Origin: Firmicutes bacterium UBA5499
GTDB taxonomy: Bacteria; Bacillota; DTU084
Reading direction: 5' to 3'
DNA length: 7,004 nucleotides
NCBI GenBank assembly: GCA_002426275.1
Contig: DIPB01000024.1
Location: forward strand, 12,895-19,898
The translations under genes were made by a program, and so were the position numbers. The notes beneath the pieces were generated by a model, which saw only the letters and a list, made by a program, of their open reading frames with translations, was not told the origin of the DNA and made no database searches. Shown in pieces: positions 5,761-7,004 of the stretch. Each line of letters starts with the position of its first letter. Within the stretch, counting starts at the first letter, position 1.

Positions 5761-5792
5761 TGTGGTACATACGGCCTTAGAGGCCTCCCACA
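5761..5792 (-). promoter_or_regulatory. Candidate L1-binding hairpin in front of rplA
   Basis: On the minus strand TGTGG (5792-5788) pairs with CCACA (5765-5761). Inside, GGCCT (5785-5781) pairs with AGGCC (5777-5773) around CTA. The two helices are separated by an asymmetric loop, GA on one side and GTATGTA on the other. The structure ends exactly at the rplA Shine-Dalgarno GGAGGG. L1 is known to bind mRNA sites of two short helices with an asymmetric internal loop; that this is one is inference. Confidence 0.4.
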
Positions 5793-5797
5793 AATAA

Positions 5798-6223
5798 TTA
5801 ACCTTCCACAGTAATGCCCATGCTGCGGGCCGTGCCGGCGACCATACGCATTGCCGCTTCCACGCTCGCCGCGTTTAAGTCGGGCATCTTCAGCTCTGCG
5901 ATCTCTTTAACCTGCGCTTTCGTTACCTTACCCACCTTGGTCAGATTAGGTACGCCTGAACCTTTTTCCAGTTTGGCTGCCTTCCTCAATAAGACTGCGG
6001 CCGGCGGCGTCTTGGTGATGAATGTGAACGAACGATCTTCGTAAACCGTGATCTCGACCGGAATCACCATTCCCGGCTGATTGGCTGTTCTCTCATTGAA
6101 GCTCTTTACAAACTCCATGATATTCACACCGTGCTGTCCCAGGGCGGGTCCAACAGGAGGCGCCGGCGTAGCTTTCCCTGCTTCGCACTGAAGTTTAATG
6201 ATCGCTGATACTTTCTTTGCCAT
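5798..6223 (-). CDS. rplK: 50S ribosomal protein L11
   Basis: L11 binds the GTPase-associated centre of 23S rRNA and is needed for RelA-type stringent signalling and thiostrepton action. The product has 141 residues, the normal length. The N-terminal domain carries the proline-rich [19 protein letters not shown] (20-38). The C-terminal rRNA-binding domain includes [19 protein letters not shown] and ends [11 protein letters not shown] at 6223 follows GAGGTGAAGAGGGG. It starts 21 bases after nusG and precedes rplA by 50 bases, in the standard order. Confidence 0.98.
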   Translation of the reverse strand: MAKKVSAIIKLQCEAGKATPAPPVGPALGQHGVNIMEFVKSFNERTANQPGMVIPVEITVYEDRSFTFITKTPPAAVLLRKAAKLEKGSGVPNLTKVGKVTKAQVKEIAELKMPDLNAASVEAAMRMVAGTARSMGITVEG

Positions 6224-6244
6224 TTCCCCTCTTCACCTCGATTC

Positions 6245-6775
6245 CTAATCAATCTTCTCCACTTGCCCGTAGTCAAGCTCTATCGGCGTGTCGCGGCCAA
6301 ACATAGAGATGGTAATCTTAAGCTTGCCGCGTTCTGGATTAACCTCTTCCACTTCACCTTCGAAATTCTGAAATGGTCCCCGAACCACCTTCACCCTAGT
6401 GCCAATTTCGTATTCCATCCTGGCTCTGGGCTCTTCCATTCCCATCCGCTGTAATATGCTGTGAATTTCTTTAGGATCCAAAGGTGAAGGTTTGTTGCCA
6501 AAACCAACAAAGCCGGTGACCCCCGGCGTATTGCGAACTAAATACCAGGATTCATCGGTGATTATCATCTCAACAAGCACGTAGCCAGGGAAGACCTTCT
6601 TCTGGACCAAACGCTGCTTGCCATCCTTATATTCCAGTTCATCTTCCATGGGCACGATGATTTGAAAAATCTTGTCTTTCATCCCCATGGTTTCCACTCG
6701 GTGCTCTATATTCGCCTTAACCTTGTTTTCATAGCCGGAGTAAGTATGGATCACATACCAGTTTTTTTCTTCCAT
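6245..6775 (-). CDS. nusG: Transcription termination/antitermination factor NusG
   Basis: NusG binds RNA polymerase across the cleft and affects elongation, pausing, Rho termination and coupling to ribosomes. From ATG at 6775 the protein is 176 residues. The NGN domain (about 5-112) has NWYVIHTYSGYENKVKANIE and KKVFPGYVLVEM. The KOW domain (about 122-176) has GTRVKVVRGPFQNFEGEVEE. The frame is open upstream to 6841, but MEEKNWYV is the family start and the longer version would overlap secE. The Shine-Dalgarno is poor (AAGGA directly at the ATG), so translation may be coupled to secE, 17 bases upstream. Confidence 0.97.
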   Translation of the reverse strand: MEEKNWYVIHTYSGYENKVKANIEHRVETMGMKDKIFQIIVPMEDELEYKDGKQRLVQKKVFPGYVLVEMIITDESWYLVRNTPGVTGFVGFGNKPSPLDPKEIHSILQRMGMEEPRARMEYEIGTRVKVVRGPFQNFEGEVEEVNPERGKLKITISMFGRDTPIELDYGQVEKID

Positions 6776-6792
6776 TCCTTCTGGCCTGAGCC

Positions 6793-7004
6793 CTACACCC
6801 CCAGTATTCCCAACGCACCTAGCAACTTGGCGAATACCCAATCAGCGGCGCCGATAAACAAAGTCACTATAGCGACAATGATGATGACAACCCATGTGTA
6901 AGTTTTTAGATCTTGACGATTAAGCCAGGTTACTTTCCGCATTTCGCTTTTCACTTCGCGGAAGTATTTACCTAAGCTAAATTTATTACGGGTTGTTACA
7001 GCCC
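6793..7004 (-). CDS. secE: Preprotein translocase subunit SecE (5' end outside window)
   Basis: The final 69 codons and a TAG stop are visible; the start lies beyond base 7004. The amphipathic segment GKYFREVKSEMRKVTWLNRQ is the conserved SecE signature that lies along the membrane surface. It is followed by one transmembrane span, about VVIIIVAIVTLFIGAADWVF, and a short tail. This single-span form is typical of Firmicutes, in contrast to the three-span E. coli protein. SecE stabilises SecY in the SecYEG channel. Its place before nusG is the usual arrangement. Confidence 0.95.
   Translation of the reverse strand, partial: AVTTRNKFSLGKYFREVKSEMRKVTWLNRQDLKTYTWVVIIIVAIVTLFIGAADWVFAKLLGALGILGV

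Noticed and set aside
6776..6841. Upstream extension of nusG by 22 codons
   Set aside because: The extension overlaps the secE end out of frame, and the family start MEEKNWYV is at 6775.

Overview
All recognisable genes lie on the minus strand, so the window reads from right (7004) to left (1). It is a conserved translation and transcription block from a Firmicute, most likely an endospore-forming clostridium of the Desulfotomaculum/Pelotomaculum/Moorella/Syntrophomonas kind. That placement is an inference. It rests on a LonC-type Lon protease (a family restricted to spore formers), a YybS/DUF2232 membrane protein in the rplI cluster, a short single-span SecE, a zinc-binding S18, strong GGAGG ribosome binding sites and roughly even base composition. 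I cannot name the species.

Right part (7004 to about 3940): the end of secE, then nusG, rplK, rplA, a long rplJ leader, rplJ and rplL. This is the standard secE-nusG-L11-L1-L10-L12 cluster. It supplies the translocon subunit SecE, the elongation factor NusG, the L1 stalk and the L10/L12 stalk that recruits translation GTPases. The rplJ leader carries the L10-binding fold and an intrinsic terminator, so it looks like a transcription attenuator. A perfect 12-bp terminator hairpin follows rplL.

Middle part (about 3940 to 2864): rpsF-ssb-rpsR, coding for S6, single-strand DNA-binding protein and S18. A foldable leader precedes rpsF and a clear intrinsic terminator follows rpsR. The junction is unusual: rplL is normally followed by rpoB-rpoC, but here rpsF comes 101 bases after rplL.

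Left part (2774 to 1): a small MazG-like protein, a YybS-family polytopic membrane protein, ribosomal protein L9, and the N-terminal 345 residues of a LonC-type AAA+ protease that runs off the window. These four are tightly packed, with a 4-base overlap and gaps of 5 and 12 bases, and are probably co-transcribed. Three of them in a row appear to start with TTG.

No mobile element, CRISPR array, tRNA or rRNA is visible, and no gene-free stretch exceeds 300 bases; the longest gap is the 175-base rplJ leader. The window is mostly ordinary core genome. The items worth a second look are the rplL-rpsF junction and the RNA structures in front of rpsF, rplA and rplJ.
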